From: Physcocola sp002396385
GTDB lineage: Bacteria > Bacteroidota > Bacteroidia > Bacteroidales > Paludibacteraceae
Reading direction: 5' to 3'
DNA length: 64,000 nt
NCBI GenBank assembly: GCA_946535435.1
Contig: CAMNDM010000015.1
Span: 6,319 to 70,318, forward strand
Shown one piece after another: positions 24,163 to 33,941 of the stretch; positions within the stretch are counted from its first letter, which is position 1; each line of letters begins with the position of its first letter. The position numbers were made by a program, and so were the translations under genes. Under the pieces are notes generated by a model. It made no database searches and was not told the DNA's origin. It saw only the letters and a list, made by a program, of their open reading frames with translations.

Positions 24163-24849
24163 CTAGAATGTGAAACTACACTGTAATCCATATGACGTGT
24201 TCCCAATTCCGAACCCTTCATACTGAGGTTGTATATAGGGATCTACATGAAACGATAAATCGTTTGTAACAGAAAAGTCATACAAATGACCATCGACAAA
24301 AGCGTCAACAATATTTAAAACGTATAGTAACCCGACCCCAAATATACACAAATCTCTGTAACGTCGGTACGAATCTCTCTTTTTTCTTAACGTATTTCTC
24401 TTCCAATCGTCTGTTCCCGGTATGTTTTTAAACAAACGGTCGTAGCTTCTTGTATTGGGATCGTTGTCCATAAAGTCGTAGTAGGCATTGCTGTAGTCGT
24501 TATACATACGTCCCTGCCACGATATCAAGTAGCCGAATACAGCAGCCCCTCCGTAGATTACAGGAACCTTCCAATAACTTCTGTTGTATATTTGACCTAA
24601 GCCAGGACACAAAACAGAATACCACATCGCTTTGTTTGGATCTGGATTCCAATAGACCTGATTTAAATTATTCGTTTTTTCTATGCCGGCTAAACTTGTG
24701 GAGTCGGGCAGAACAACAGGTGTTTCTGGGGTGATAATAATAGAATCTTGCTGCGCTGATGCGATACAGACATGGTTTACAAGGAAAAAAGCCAAAGCTA
24801 TTCCCCTGATAATTCTATTATTCAATATGTTTGGAAGGCTGGTTGCCAT
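24163..24849 (-). CDS. DUF5683 domain protein
   Basis: A 228-aa membrane-associated protein with a signal/TM segment at the N-terminus (GIALAFFLVNHVCIASAQ) and the family core AMWYSVLCPGLGQIYNRSYWKVPVIYGG, quoted here only in part as PGLGQIYNRSYWKVP. Two further hydrophobic segments follow (~95-112 and ~170-190). The family is common in Bacteroidetes downstream of parAB. Function unknown; an envelope role is suggested by the mltD neighbour. It starts 1 nt after the parB stop. Confidence 0.85.
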   Translation of the reverse strand: MATSLPNILNNRIIRGIALAFFLVNHVCIASAQQDSIIITPETPVVLPDSTSLAGIEKTNNLNQVYWNPDPNKAMWYSVLCPGLGQIYNRSYWKVPVIYGGAAVFGYLISWQGRMYNDYSNAYYDFMDNDPNTRSYDRLFKNIPGTDDWKRNTLRKKRDSYRRYRDLCIFGVGLLYVLNIVDAFVDGHLYDFSVTNDLSFHVDPYIQPQYEGFGIGNTSYGLQCSFTF

Positions 24850-24850
24850 G

Positions 24851-25741
24851 TTAGTTGTCTATAATTGAATCGAATACTTCCATTATTGTCAGTAGTTCGT
24901 CATCGGAAGAGAATGGAATAGTGATAGAACCTTTCCCTTTCTGGTTCCTTGTGAAAGTAACTTTGTTGTTGAATGCCGATTTTAGCTTTTCAACAAGCGA
25001 CGCATACTCTTCCGACAATGGCTCTTTCTCTTTTTTAGTGGATGGTTTACTTTGTGAACCTCCTTCTTTCTCTTGCCTTACAAGATTTTCAACTGCACGT
25101 ACAGATAGGTCGTCTTTAATAATTTTGTCGAAAATTTCCAGCTGTTTGACCTCGCTGTCTAAACCGAGCAGTGCTCTGGCATGACCGTTTGAGATTTTTT
25201 TGTCTTGTACACCCAATTGAATTCTGCTGGGTAACGAGAGTAGACGGATAAAGTTGGCAACGGTAGAGCGGTTTTTACCCACTTTTTCGCTCAATTCTTC
25301 TGCTGTGTAGTTGAATTTGTCAATAAGATTCTTGTAAGAAAGGGCAATCTCAATCGGATTCAAGTTGGCGCGGTGGGTATTTTCAACCAAAGCCATTTCT
25401 GCACTTTCAGCGTCGCTAACTTTAGTTATATAGGCCGGAATTGTTGTTTTTCCAGCCATTTTTGAAGCCCTCCAACGTCGTTCTCCTGCTATAATCTCGT
25501 ATTTGTGTTCACCAACCTCCCTAACGGTAATAGGTTGGATTACTCCATACTTCGCAATACTGTCTTTCAGATATTGCATTTCTTCCCCGTCGAAGTCGGT
25601 ACGTGGTTGGTTGGGATTTTCAGTTATTTCGCTAACAAGAATTTCTCCAATACTGGAACCTGATACTTCTTCTATTTGGTTCATATCTCCCAAAAGGGAA
25701 CTCAAACCTCTTGATAAGCCTAATGGTTTTTTACTTGTCAT
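24851..25741 (-). CDS. parB: Chromosome partitioning protein ParB
   Basis: A 296-aa CTP-dependent DNA clamp that loads at parS. Conserved motifs: GLSRGLSSLLGD at the N-terminus (ParA-stimulating), the CTP-binding AGERRWRASK, ENTHRANLNPIEIA, and a helix-turn-helix near SEKVGKNRSTVANFIRLLSL. A longer frame begins with TTG inside parA; the ATG at 25741 gives the conserved N-terminus and a 20-nt gap to parA. The C-terminal dimerisation domain (EEYASLVEKLKSAF) is present. No parS-like sequence was seen in the window. Confidence 0.95.
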   Translation of the reverse strand: MTSKKPLGLSRGLSSLLGDMNQIEEVSGSSIGEILVSEITENPNQPRTDFDGEEMQYLKDSIAKYGVIQPITVREVGEHKYEIIAGERRWRASKMAGKTTIPAYITKVSDAESAEMALVENTHRANLNPIEIALSYKNLIDKFNYTAEELSEKVGKNRSTVANFIRLLSLPSRIQLGVQDKKISNGHARALLGLDSEVKQLEIFDKIIKDDLSVRAVENLVRQEKEGGSQSKPSTKKEKEPLSEEYASLVEKLKSAFNNKVTFTRNQKGKGSITIPFSSDDELLTIMEVFDSIIDN

Positions 25742-25761
25742 GGTGTAGGGAAGTTGTTTGT

Positions 25762-26574
25762 TTATTTTTTCCAATTAAGCAGTCGGGTGTTCACTTCGTC
25801 TGCCAATGCCAAATAGTCTTGCGCTCCTCTTGAGTCGGCATCGTAGCTGATAATTGACTCTCCTGCACTTGGAGCCTCGCTTAAACGGGTGTTTCGGTGT
25901 ATGATGGTATTGAAAACCATTGCTTTGAAATAGTTTTTCACATCGTCCACCACTTGTACACTGAGTTTTGTGCGAGAATCGAACATCGTTAAAAGAATTC
26001 CGAAAATCTCCAATTTTGGATTGAGTTTCTTCTTCACGTCAAGTATAGTTTTGTATAACTTGGCTAAACCTTCTTCTGCAAGATATTCACACTGTACTGG
26101 TATAATTACACCGTCGGCGGCAACCAATGCGTTTGTTGTGATAATACCCAAGGAAGGTGCACAGTCAATCAAGATGTAGTCGTATTCTTCTTTTACAGTG
26201 TCGAGAATTTCTCTGAGAAGAAAAGAGCGATGGTCAAGATTTACAAAATCTAATTCGGCACCCACCAAGTTGATATTTGATGGAATTATTTTCAAATTAT
26301 CAATGTCTGTATCGCATATAGCTTCAGAATAATCGATGTTTAACTCTTCATTTTTGCTCTTTGTTTCTGCTGTGATGGTTAAACATTGGTATAGTGTGAT
26401 AAGCTTGGGATCGTTTATGTCGATACCCAATCCTGAAGATGCGTTACCTTGTGGGTCAGCGTCAACAATCAGTATCTTTTTTTCCATTGCAGCCAACGCT
26501 GCTCCCAAATTGATGGCGGTAGTAGTTTTGCCGACACCGCCTTTATGGTTAACTATTGGTATTATTTTGCCCAT
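25762..26574 (-). CDS. parA: Chromosome partitioning ATPase ParA/Soj
   Basis: A 270-aa deviant-Walker ATPase that moves ParB-parS complexes over the nucleoid. Walker A' KGGVGKTTTAINLG, including the signature lysine, lies at residues ~11-20; Walker B YILIDCAPSLG near 123; DNA-binding Arg/Lys helices towards the C-terminus. It lacks an N-terminal HTH, so it is the chromosomal Soj type. A -7 element TAACTTTG (26608-26601) lies 27 nt upstream, making this the operon's first gene. Confidence 0.96.
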   Translation of the reverse strand: MGKIIPIVNHKGGVGKTTTAINLGAALAAMEKKILIVDADPQGNASSGLGIDINDPKLITLYQCLTITAETKSKNEELNIDYSEAICDTDIDNLKIIPSNINLVGAELDFVNLDHRSFLLREILDTVKEEYDYILIDCAPSLGIITTNALVAADGVIIPVQCEYLAEEGLAKLYKTILDVKKKLNPKLEIFGILLTMFDSRTKLSVQVVDDVKNYFKAMVFNTIIHRNTRLSEAPSAGESIISYDADSRGAQDYLALADEVNTRLLNWKK

Positions 26575-26600
26575 AGATTTGGATATATCTTTTTAAAGTA

Positions 26601-26608
26601 CAAAGTTA
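26601..26608 (-). promoter_or_regulatory. -7 promoter element of parA operon
   Basis: TAACTTTG on the minus strand matches TAnnTTTG and lies 27 nt before the parA ATG. A matching -33 element is not obvious. Confidence 0.45.
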
Positions 26609-26654
26609 ATTAATTATCAACAAAAATAAAAGTTTATTTGTTCGCTGTTCTCTG

Positions 26655-28574
26655 TCAGTTCTTTTCTAACAATTCTATTTCCCCATTTATGTTAATGACT
26701 AATTCATTATTATCGAGCATCCATTTAAGCGTCTGCTTTAATGGTGTTTCTTCAATATTTGTTGTTTGATTAAGCAATATGTTTAAATCCATGGTGTTAC
26801 CGGCTGCTTTTAATGATTGCACGATTCTTTCCCTAATAAAAGTGTGGTTTTGTGGGTTGACTGGCGTCTTTTTTCTGGATAAGCAATTGTCGCATTGACC
26901 ACAATCCGACGAACTATCGTCTCCAAAATAGTTGAGAAGAATCCTGCTACGGCAGTGTACCTTGTCGGTCGCATAATCGACTACCTTGTTTATTTTGTTC
27001 ATGAATTGTGCTTTCCTAACCTCATACACTTGTTTGGGGATGGAGAAGTATTTTAAATCGATCCTGCCTCTTTGTATCGTTATACAAGGTTCTTTTTTTA
27101 AAGGAATATAGTTGATGATGCCTTTTTGACGTAGTTCTACAAGTGTTTGGTAGACGATTTCTCGTGTTTGCCCGGAATATTCAGCAATGTAGTTCTCATC
27201 AATGTAAACATAGTCGCAGAAGACGCCCGAATAACAACGCATTATTGTGCACATTATGTTGTCTTCAATATCGGTGGTTTTGTATAAATACAAATCATCG
27301 CGGGTTACACAAAAAACAAATCGCGATTGGTTGTCAGTGTCCTCGTGTAGTTCTATATAACCTGCTTGTTGTATCAGTTCCAGCGCGCTTTCTGTTTGTG
27401 TTATATTGAAATGAAAAATTTTACAGAAGTTGACGATAGAAAACGGATAAGTGAGTCCTAGTCCTTCATTTTCGGCTATTTGGAAGTAATTGAAGAGTGA
27501 ATTATAAACGATTTTTATAAAGTCTTTGTCGGGATATGTGTCAGATATCCTTTTTTTCAGTTTTGTGCCATCAGCATCGCTATATAAGAGTACAGCATAG
27601 GCTTTTTCTCCATCGCGGCCAGCTCTTCCTGCTTCTTGAAAGTAGGCTTCAAGTGAGTCGGGCAGGTCGATATGTATGACGGTTCTGACGTCAGGTTTGT
27701 CAATCCCCATTCCGAAAGCATTGGTTGCTACAATAACTCTGCATTGTCCGCTTTTCCATGCATTTTGGCGTAAATCCTTTGTCTCATTCGATAGCCCGGC
27801 ATGGTAGAAGTCGGCGGGAATACCCTTGCCTTTCAGGTATTCTGCAATCTCTTTCGTTTTTTCCCTGTTTCTTACATAAACAACCGAGGTGCCTGGCACT
27901 TTGTTGAGTATATTGGTCATCATACCCAGTTTGTCGTCGGTGTATTTAACGACATAAGCAAGGTTTTTACGGTAGAAACTTTTCTTGTAAACGTTAGCGC
28001 CTGGTCTGAATGCCAGTTTCTCTTGTATGTCTCTCACCACATCTGGTGTGGCTGTCGCTGTAAGGGCTAGAACGGGAACGTTGGGAAAATAGAGTCTCAA
28101 ATCTGATATTTTCAGGTAGGAAGGCCGGAAATCGTATCCCCATTGGGAAATACAGTGTGATTCGTCGACTGCTATCATCGACACCTTCATTTGTTTAACT
28201 TTTAAAAGGAAGTTATCGGTTGTTAGTCGCTCGGGTGATACATATAAAAATTTGTAGTCACCTAAGATGCAGTTGTCAAGAATACGGGTAATGTCGTTTT
28301 TCGATTTTCCTGAATAAATGGCTTCTGCAAGAATGCCCTTATCTTTCAAATTGTCGACTTGGTCCTTCATCAAGGCAATTAGTGGTGTAATGACAATGCA
28401 GATGCCGTCTAAAGCAATGGCCGGAACTTGGAAAGTAATGCTCTTTCCTCCACCAGTAGGCATCAATCCAAGTGTGTCGTGCCCTGTAATTACAGACTTG
28501 ATGATGTCTTCTTGCAAGGGTCTGAAACTGTCGTATCCCCAGAATTTCTTTAAAATTGTGTGAATGCTATCCAT
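26655..28574 (-). CDS. recQ: ATP-dependent DNA helicase RecQ
   Basis: A 639-aa superfamily 2 3'-5' helicase for recombination and fork repair. Q-motif region GYDSFRPLQ, Walker A MPTGGGKS (38-45), motif II AVDESHCISQWGYDFRPSY, motif VI EAGRAGRDGE, and the RecQ zinc-binding cluster (CRSRILLNYFG ... DCGQCDNC). A winged helix follows. There is no evident HRDC domain; the C-terminus ends in a short helical region. Monocistronic and divergent from the LOG gene. Confidence 0.95.
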   Translation of the reverse strand: MDSIHTILKKFWGYDSFRPLQEDIIKSVITGHDTLGLMPTGGGKSITFQVPAIALDGICIVITPLIALMKDQVDNLKDKGILAEAIYSGKSKNDITRILDNCILGDYKFLYVSPERLTTDNFLLKVKQMKVSMIAVDESHCISQWGYDFRPSYLKISDLRLYFPNVPVLALTATATPDVVRDIQEKLAFRPGANVYKKSFYRKNLAYVVKYTDDKLGMMTNILNKVPGTSVVYVRNREKTKEIAEYLKGKGIPADFYHAGLSNETKDLRQNAWKSGQCRVIVATNAFGMGIDKPDVRTVIHIDLPDSLEAYFQEAGRAGRDGEKAYAVLLYSDADGTKLKKRISDTYPDKDFIKIVYNSLFNYFQIAENEGLGLTYPFSIVNFCKIFHFNITQTESALELIQQAGYIELHEDTDNQSRFVFCVTRDDLYLYKTTDIEDNIMCTIMRCYSGVFCDYVYIDENYIAEYSGQTREIVYQTLVELRQKGIINYIPLKKEPCITIQRGRIDLKYFSIPKQVYEVRKAQFMNKINKVVDYATDKVHCRSRILLNYFGDDSSSDCGQCDNCLSRKKTPVNPQNHTFIRERIVQSLKAAGNTMDLNILLNQTTNIEETPLKQTLKWMLDNNELVININGEIELLEKN

Positions 28575-28637
28575 ATCAAAATTTTCTTATTTCAAAGATA
28601 ATGGTTTATGATTACAGAACCAAACAAAAAAGAATGG

Positions 28638-28667
28638 TTGTGGACAATTGCTAAAATTGTATATTTG
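28638..28667 (+). promoter_or_regulatory. Promoter of LOG-family gene
   Basis: TTG (28638-28640), 19 nt, TATATTTG (28660-28667). Transcription would start about 8-10 nt before the ATG at 28683, which shows that the in-frame upstream extension of the open frame is promoter rather than coding sequence. Confidence 0.65.
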
Positions 28668-28682
28668 TATAAATTTTTTGAT

Positions 28683-29258
28683 ATGATAAACCAAGTAACT
28701 GTTTTTTGTGCTTCAAGTACCCAGGCTGCTGACGTATATAAACAAGAGGCCCGTCAGCTGGGTACAATATTGGCCGAACATGCTGTTAAATGCTATTATG
28801 GTGGAGGACGTGTCGGTTTGATGGGCGAACTTGCAAGTTCTATGTTGGAACACAATGGTCATATTGTTGGAATAATTCCGCAATTTATGGTTGACGAGGG
28901 TTGGGATAATGACAAAGTGGAAGAGATTGTTGTTCCTGATATGCAGATACGCAAGCAGAAGTTGATGCAACTTGCTGATGCCATTGTTGCCCTTCCCGGA
29001 GGTTGCGGTACATTGGAAGAACTGATGGAAGCCATAACCGCAAGACAGTTGGGACTTATCAAAGTCCCTATTGTCTTAGTTAACGTGTGTGGATTTTTCG
29101 ATCCTCTTATAGCTATGTTAGAGCGGGCTGTGAAGGAGAAATTTATGAGAAACGAACATTTGTCCCTTTGGAGTGTGGTAACTGACGCGAGCCAAGTGCT
29201 ATCTGCGATTGAGGACGCACCAAGCATTGAAAATGCACGAGGTATTGCGGCAATGTGA
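28683..29258 (+). CDS. LOG-family nucleotide phosphoribohydrolase (TIGR00730)
   Basis: A 191-aa Rossmann-fold protein with the two LOG motifs: GGGRVGLMGELA and PGGCGTLEELMEA. LOG proteins remove ribose 5-phosphate from (cytokinin) nucleoside monophosphates; in bacteria they act as general nucleotide 5'-monophosphate glycosidases. The start was set at MINQVTVFC because the preceding in-frame codons coincide with a full promoter. The sacsin-type ATPase gene starts 16 nt downstream. Confidence 0.92.
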   Translation: MINQVTVFCASSTQAADVYKQEARQLGTILAEHAVKCYYGGGRVGLMGELASSMLEHNGHIVGIIPQFMVDEGWDNDKVEEIVVPDMQIRKQKLMQLADAIVALPGGCGTLEELMEAITARQLGLIKVPIVLVNVCGFFDPLIAMLERAVKEKFMRNEHLSLWSVVTDASQVLSAIEDAPSIENARGIAAM

Positions 29259-29274
29259 TAAACGGTTTAAGGTT

Positions 29275-31899
29275 ATGGATCTATTTGAAAAACTAAGTGC
29301 GAGAAGAAAAACGCTGGCTAAACAGCTTTCCGACCCTGCGGCTGTCGGTTTTTGGCGTATGGTGGTTGACAAGTATTCTGAAAAGGCTCATTTCCTGTAT
29401 GAACTTTTCCAAAATGCCGACGATACAAAGGCTACCCGCATTCGGATGATATTAATGAAAAACGGTTTGTTCTTTATTCATAATGGAACTGTCCAATTTT
29501 CACTGACTGACCCCGACGAGGAAGGGCAGGGAAAGCCTATTGGCCACCTTAATTCTATCACATCGGTTGGTGCTAGTACTAAAATTAAAAATTCCTCAAT
29601 CGGAAAGTTTGGCATTGGTTTCAAATCGGTTTTTCAATATACAGAAAATCCTCATATTGAAGATGATAATTTTTGCTTTACGTTGGAAGACTATATCGTC
29701 CCTAAGCGTTCTGAAAGAATTAAAGGGTTGCGAATGCAAGGCGAGACTTTGTTCTATTTTCCATTCGTAAATGCGGATATTGCTGTTTATGAGATATCTA
29801 ATACCATAAAGTCGATGCATAATCCGCTTTTGTTTTTGAATAATTTGAAAGAAATCTCATGGCGTTCTGAAATCGATAATTCAGAATTGATATGGAAAAC
29901 GCAGCTTATATCTTCTGCTAAATATGTGGGTAAAGACGGATTACAAGTCACTCATAATTTTTTGAAAAGCCAGACCCCACTTTCGACCGATTATCTTCAT
30001 TATCTATGGACAGACGTACAAAATGAGGAAAAAGGTGGTTTGAGTGCATGTGTAGTTTACGGTGCTACAGAGGACGGACTGGTGACTCCTCTTGATTTTG
30101 GTAAGAATACTTACTGTTATTTTCATTTAGAAGAATCGCTCGGACTGCCTTTCTATATTCATGCACCTTTCTTACTGACCGAAAATAGGGAATTGATAAA
30201 AAAAGATGACGATTGGAACAAATACTTATTTGGTATACTTGCCAAACTAGCTTCTTCCTTATTCATTATTTCTGCGAATGGACATTTAAAGTTAATGTCG
30301 GATTGCCTATTCTATTATGTTCCTAAAGTTTCTGATACGGAAATATATGCATCTGTTTTCGTTGAAGATTTTATTGATACACTAAAAAGATATAGCGTAA
30401 TTAGTTCTTCTATTGGAAATTACATTGTAGCGGAACAAACGTTGTTTGCACAAGATTCAAATCTTACTAAAAGCTTCACTTGCCAAATGCTGCATGATAT
30501 GTGCGCTGATTGGCAGGAAAAAATGTGGGCGTATGGTTTTCTTTACACATTGCAAGTTCAAGACAGGAAGGAATACGTCGATTTCTTGACAAAGAACAAA
30601 CTGGTTGGTTGTTTTTGTGATGTTGAAGATGTTCTTCCTTACGTTACTCCCGATATCCTTGCAAAACAAACCGACGACTGGCTAATGCAATTTTATGTGA
30701 TGCTGTCAAAGCATAAGTCACTGTTCGCATCTGAACTTTTCCGAAAATCAGCTCTAATTAAATGTTGTGATGGCGTGTTCCGTACATTGGTCAACGAATA
30801 CGGTATTTGCCAACTTTATTTGAAACCTTCCGATAGCGGTGCAGACGCTTATTCGCTATATTTTGTAGATCCAATTTTCAACCATACTGAATTGGCAGCA
30901 TTCTGCGAACTCGCTGGTGTTGGAGAACCGTCTGAATTCACGTTTATAGAGAAGGGTATTGTTGCCAAATATAATAACCAAGATGTTGACCGAAGTCAGG
31001 TGCGGAAAATTGCTTCCGACTTGTCTCGAATTGCCATCTATTTCAGTTCTTTGGCTTTTGATGTTGATGCTAAAAAAGATCTGATCGCGCTATTAAGCGA
31101 TGTTACCTTCCTGCCGACTGTCGATTATTATGGTAACACCTATTTCTCAGAACCCGACTTGGTGTATTTTGATACAAAGGAGTTAAGAGACTTTTTTGGA
31201 GCAAAAGAGGGTGTTTTGTTCTTAGATCCTTCGGTTATACTTCAAACAGAGGTCATGCTGAGGGATAAACTCTATTATTTTCTGCAAGCTATAGGTGTGT
31301 CCTTTTATCCGAGAGTTGTTGAGGACGGAATCATTCCTACAAAACAGGACCTAAAGTTCTATGACATTCACCCCAAGAGCCTAAGGGTCCACGATAATGG
31401 TTCGCAGCACGTTGTAGACAAGTATATTGACGGTTTCGACCATTTTGTTTCAAATTGGTCTGCAACTGCTTCCATTGCCTTGTACCGGTTGTTGGGTAAG
31501 ATGATAGGGGAGTGTGGCGCGTTTGCGTTTAGAAAGCAGTTAAACGGCGTTTATTCGTATTATGAGAAGTCGAAACAGAAACAGACCGATGAAACTGTAT
31601 ACAGAACCACAGCCTTCCAACAGCTGTTCGAAACCGATTGGCTTACTTCTTTCTCAGGAGAACGTATCGGATTAGCAGAGGCAAAATCTTCATCGGATCT
31701 TTTTGAAGATTGTATGGAAAAAGAATCGGATATTTATGCGCTCCAGTTACTTGGTATCAAATACGACAATGCGATGTTGAATTTGTCACCAGATCATAAA
31801 AAACTGGTCGTTCTGATGTCAAGGTTAAAAGAAGCCGGCATATCGGAAAACGACTTAAAGGCCTTGGCTGAAGGGAAGGCCCGCATAACGTTATTGTGA
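29275..31899 (+). CDS. Sacsin-type GHKL ATPase domain protein
   Basis: An 874-aa protein. The N-terminal ~200 residues are an HSP90-like (GHKL) ATPase of the sacsin class: N-box YELFQNADDTKA (Glu43, Asn47, Asp50), loop TSVGASTK, and glycine motif IGKFGIGFKSVFQ (~115-127). The remaining ~670 residues contain no domain I recognise and no membrane segment. The start at 29275 was preferred over a TTG 22 codons earlier that lies within the LOG gene. Proteins with this ATPase occur in chaperone-like and defence-like bacterial loci; neither role can be shown here. Convergent with dnaX. Confidence 0.8.
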   Translation: MDLFEKLSARRKTLAKQLSDPAAVGFWRMVVDKYSEKAHFLYELFQNADDTKATRIRMILMKNGLFFIHNGTVQFSLTDPDEEGQGKPIGHLNSITSVGASTKIKNSSIGKFGIGFKSVFQYTENPHIEDDNFCFTLEDYIVPKRSERIKGLRMQGETLFYFPFVNADIAVYEISNTIKSMHNPLLFLNNLKEISWRSEIDNSELIWKTQLISSAKYVGKDGLQVTHNFLKSQTPLSTDYLHYLWTDVQNEEKGGLSACVVYGATEDGLVTPLDFGKNTYCYFHLEESLGLPFYIHAPFLLTENRELIKKDDDWNKYLFGILAKLASSLFIISANGHLKLMSDCLFYYVPKVSDTEIYASVFVEDFIDTLKRYSVISSSIGNYIVAEQTLFAQDSNLTKSFTCQMLHDMCADWQEKMWAYGFLYTLQVQDRKEYVDFLTKNKLVGCFCDVEDVLPYVTPDILAKQTDDWLMQFYVMLSKHKSLFASELFRKSALIKCCDGVFRTLVNEYGICQLYLKPSDSGADAYSLYFVDPIFNHTELAAFCELAGVGEPSEFTFIEKGIVAKYNNQDVDRSQVRKIASDLSRIAIYFSSLAFDVDAKKDLIALLSDVTFLPTVDYYGNTYFSEPDLVYFDTKELRDFFGAKEGVLFLDPSVILQTEVMLRDKLYYFLQAIGVSFYPRVVEDGIIPTKQDLKFYDIHPKSLRVHDNGSQHVVDKYIDGFDHFVSNWSATASIALYRLLGKMIGECGAFAFRKQLNGVYSYYEKSKQKQTDETVYRTTAFQQLFETDWLTSFSGERIGLAEAKSSSDLFEDCMEKESDIYALQLLGIKYDNAMLNLSPDHKKLVVLMSRLKEAGISENDLKALAEGKARITLL

Positions 31900-31902
31900 T
31901 TA

Positions 31903-33629
31903 CTATTCGATTTCTAACCCAAGTTTGTTCGTTAGCGCTTCCAGTTCCGGATTCCTTTTCAGCATCTCAATGAAACGTTCCTTGTCGGTTAGTGCGAATT
32001 TGTTCTCGCCTTTTTCTGATAAGCGGATATTGATTCTGATTTTTCCATTGTTGAGCGACTTTGACAGAAATGTAAGCAAGTCGATTTTTTCAGCTTCCAT
32101 TTCTTGTTGTTGTACTTCGTTTTCAACAACAACGTCTAGGTTATAGTTCTCGTCCAGGGTCAACAAGCATGATTGCATCGTCACCTGAAGAATCTTTTTG
32201 TCTGACATTTTTTCAGTATACACCTTCCATTTGGCACGCAGGTCATCTGCTGTAAATGGAGTCTCAGCTTCTGCCAGTTGGGCCACTCTCTCACTCTCTT
32301 CAGCTTGTTTGGTCGCATTGAGTTTCATTCCCGTTATAGAAATGCCCGGAATGTTATCTTTTTTATAGGTGGGAATAGATGCCGTGTGTTTGGCTGGTTC
32401 TCTAATTTCCACATTAGAGGGTGAAGTCTTCGTTTGGACATTATTTCCCTCCGTCTTAGTGAAGAAGTTTAAGATTTCGTATATAGAGTCATCGCCCCAG
32501 ATAGAGCAATCGTCTACATCACTTTTTTTTTTTCGTTGTTAAGCTGGCATAAACGTATAAGTGTAAGTTCTACCAGTAAGCGTTTGTTTTTGCTTATTCT
32601 ATAATTTAAGTCGCATTCGTTAGTTAAGCGAATGGCCTTGTAGAGAAAATCGGTGTCGCATTTTTGTGCCTGTTGTTTGTATTGTTCCTTGATTTCGTTG
32701 CTAACTTCAAGCAAAACCAAGGTTTGTACATCTTTACATACAAGCAGATTCCTGAAATGCCCACACAATCCGTTTATAAAGTTTTGCGCTTCAAAACCCT
32801 TATTTAGAATGGTATTGAATGTTAGAAGCGCATTACTAATATCTTCATTGAGGAAAATGTCTACTAATTGGAAGAAGTAGTTGTAATCGAGGACGTTGAG
32901 ATTGGCAATGGTCTCTTGGTAGGTGACGCTGTTGTTGCTGCTGCTTGCGACCACCTGGTCGAAAATAGACAGCGCATCGCGCATAGCTCCGTCCGCTTTT
33001 TGAGCTATGACGTTTAGGGCTTCAGGCTCTGCCTTGATGCCTTCCTTTTCGGCAATACCGGCCAAATGCCTTACGGTGTCTTCAATACCCATTCGGTTGA
33101 AGTCATAAATCTGGCACCTCGACAGAATTGTAGGCAGCACCTTGTGCTTCTCGGTAGTTGCCAAAATGAAGATGGCATGCGCCGGAGGTTCTTCCAATGT
33201 TTTCAAGAATGCGTTGAAAGCGGCAGAAGAAAGCATGTGTACCTCGTCAATGATGTAGACACTATATCGGCCTATTTGAGGCGGAATACGGACTTCGGCA
33301 ATGAGGCTTCTGATGTCGTCGACCGAGTTGTTCGAGGCCGCGTCTAATTCGTGTATATTGTAGGAGCGTTGCTCGTTAAACGCTTTACACGATTCGCATT
33401 CGTTACAGGCCTCGTGGTCAGGAGTCGGATTAAGGCAGTTTATGGTTTTGGCGAAAATACGGGCACAAGTCGTCTTTCCCACACCTCTTGGTCCGCAAAA
33501 CAAGTAAGCGTGAGCCAGGTGTCCGCTTTGTATTGCGTTTTTTAGGGTGGTAGTCAAAGAAGATTGGCCGACTACCGTGTCGAACGAAGCCGGACGATAT
33601 TTTCTTGCTGAAACTATAAAGTCTGCCAT
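31903..33629 (-). CDS. dnaX: DNA polymerase III tau/gamma subunit, expressed through an A11 slippage site
   Basis: The clamp-loader ATPase. Frame 0 from 33629 encodes 371 aa: Walker A GPRGVGKT, the zinc-binding Cys set (CLNPTPDHEACNECESC), DEVHML, the SRC sensor (LSRCQIYDF), then KKKVM and stop at 32514: a gamma-like product. The A11 tract (32533-32523) places the -1 frame in register with 200 further codons, starting SDVDDCSIWG and ending at 31903: a ~575-aa tau. The tail is acidic and helical, consistent with the polymerase-binding tau region. A short unshifted extension (14 codons) upstream was trimmed. Convergent with the sacsin-type gene (3-nt gap). Confidence 0.93.
32523..32533 (-). promoter_or_regulatory. 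A11 slippage tract in dnaX
   Basis: Eleven consecutive A residues followed by G on the coding (minus) strand. The tract contains the A-AAA-AAG heptamer used for -1 ribosomal frameshifting in E. coli dnaX and is longer than the A9 tract used for transcriptional slippage in Thermus dnaX. Frame 0 stops two codons later; frame -1 stays open to the tau C-terminus. Confidence 0.8.
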
Positions 33630-33836
33630 AAAATCATTTAGTCTGATGCAAAAATATGATTTTTTCTTCAATGTAGAGCCAATAATATTTTGAAAAAATG
33701 AAAAAAAAGTAAAAGTTCCGGAAGCGTTTTTGTATTATTATACCATATTTATTCATTATTCTTTTTAGACTAAATTTGAATTAGCCGTTATAAAAGAAAA
33801 AAAGAAAAAAATGTAAGTATGACTAATGATTTTTTG

Positions 33837-33844
33837 TATTTTTG
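33837..33844 (+). promoter_or_regulatory. -7 element for PFOR gene
   Basis: TATTTTTG matches TAnnTTTG, 97 nt upstream of the ATG. No clear TTTG at the -33 distance. It gives a long AT-rich leader, as often seen for highly expressed Bacteroidetes genes. Confidence 0.45.
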
Positions 33845-33941
33845 CACTATATGCATAGTCATGTCCTGCAGTTTGTAGGAAATTGTTTAAATTATCTAAC
33901 GAGTAATTTATAAATAACAATACATTATTATTAACTCCATT

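Noticed and set aside
24851..26574. parS sites near parAB
   Set aside because: I looked for GTTCCACGTGGAAC/TGTTTCACGTGAAACA-like 14-16-mers across the window and saw none.
28608..28682. N-terminal extension of the LOG gene
   Set aside because: The stretch contains a full -33/-7 promoter just before the internal ATG.
31903..32412. Separate 169-aa gene downstream of dnaX
   Set aside because: It has only a GTG start in mid-frame, and its frame runs back without a stop to the A11 tract, so it is the tau tail.
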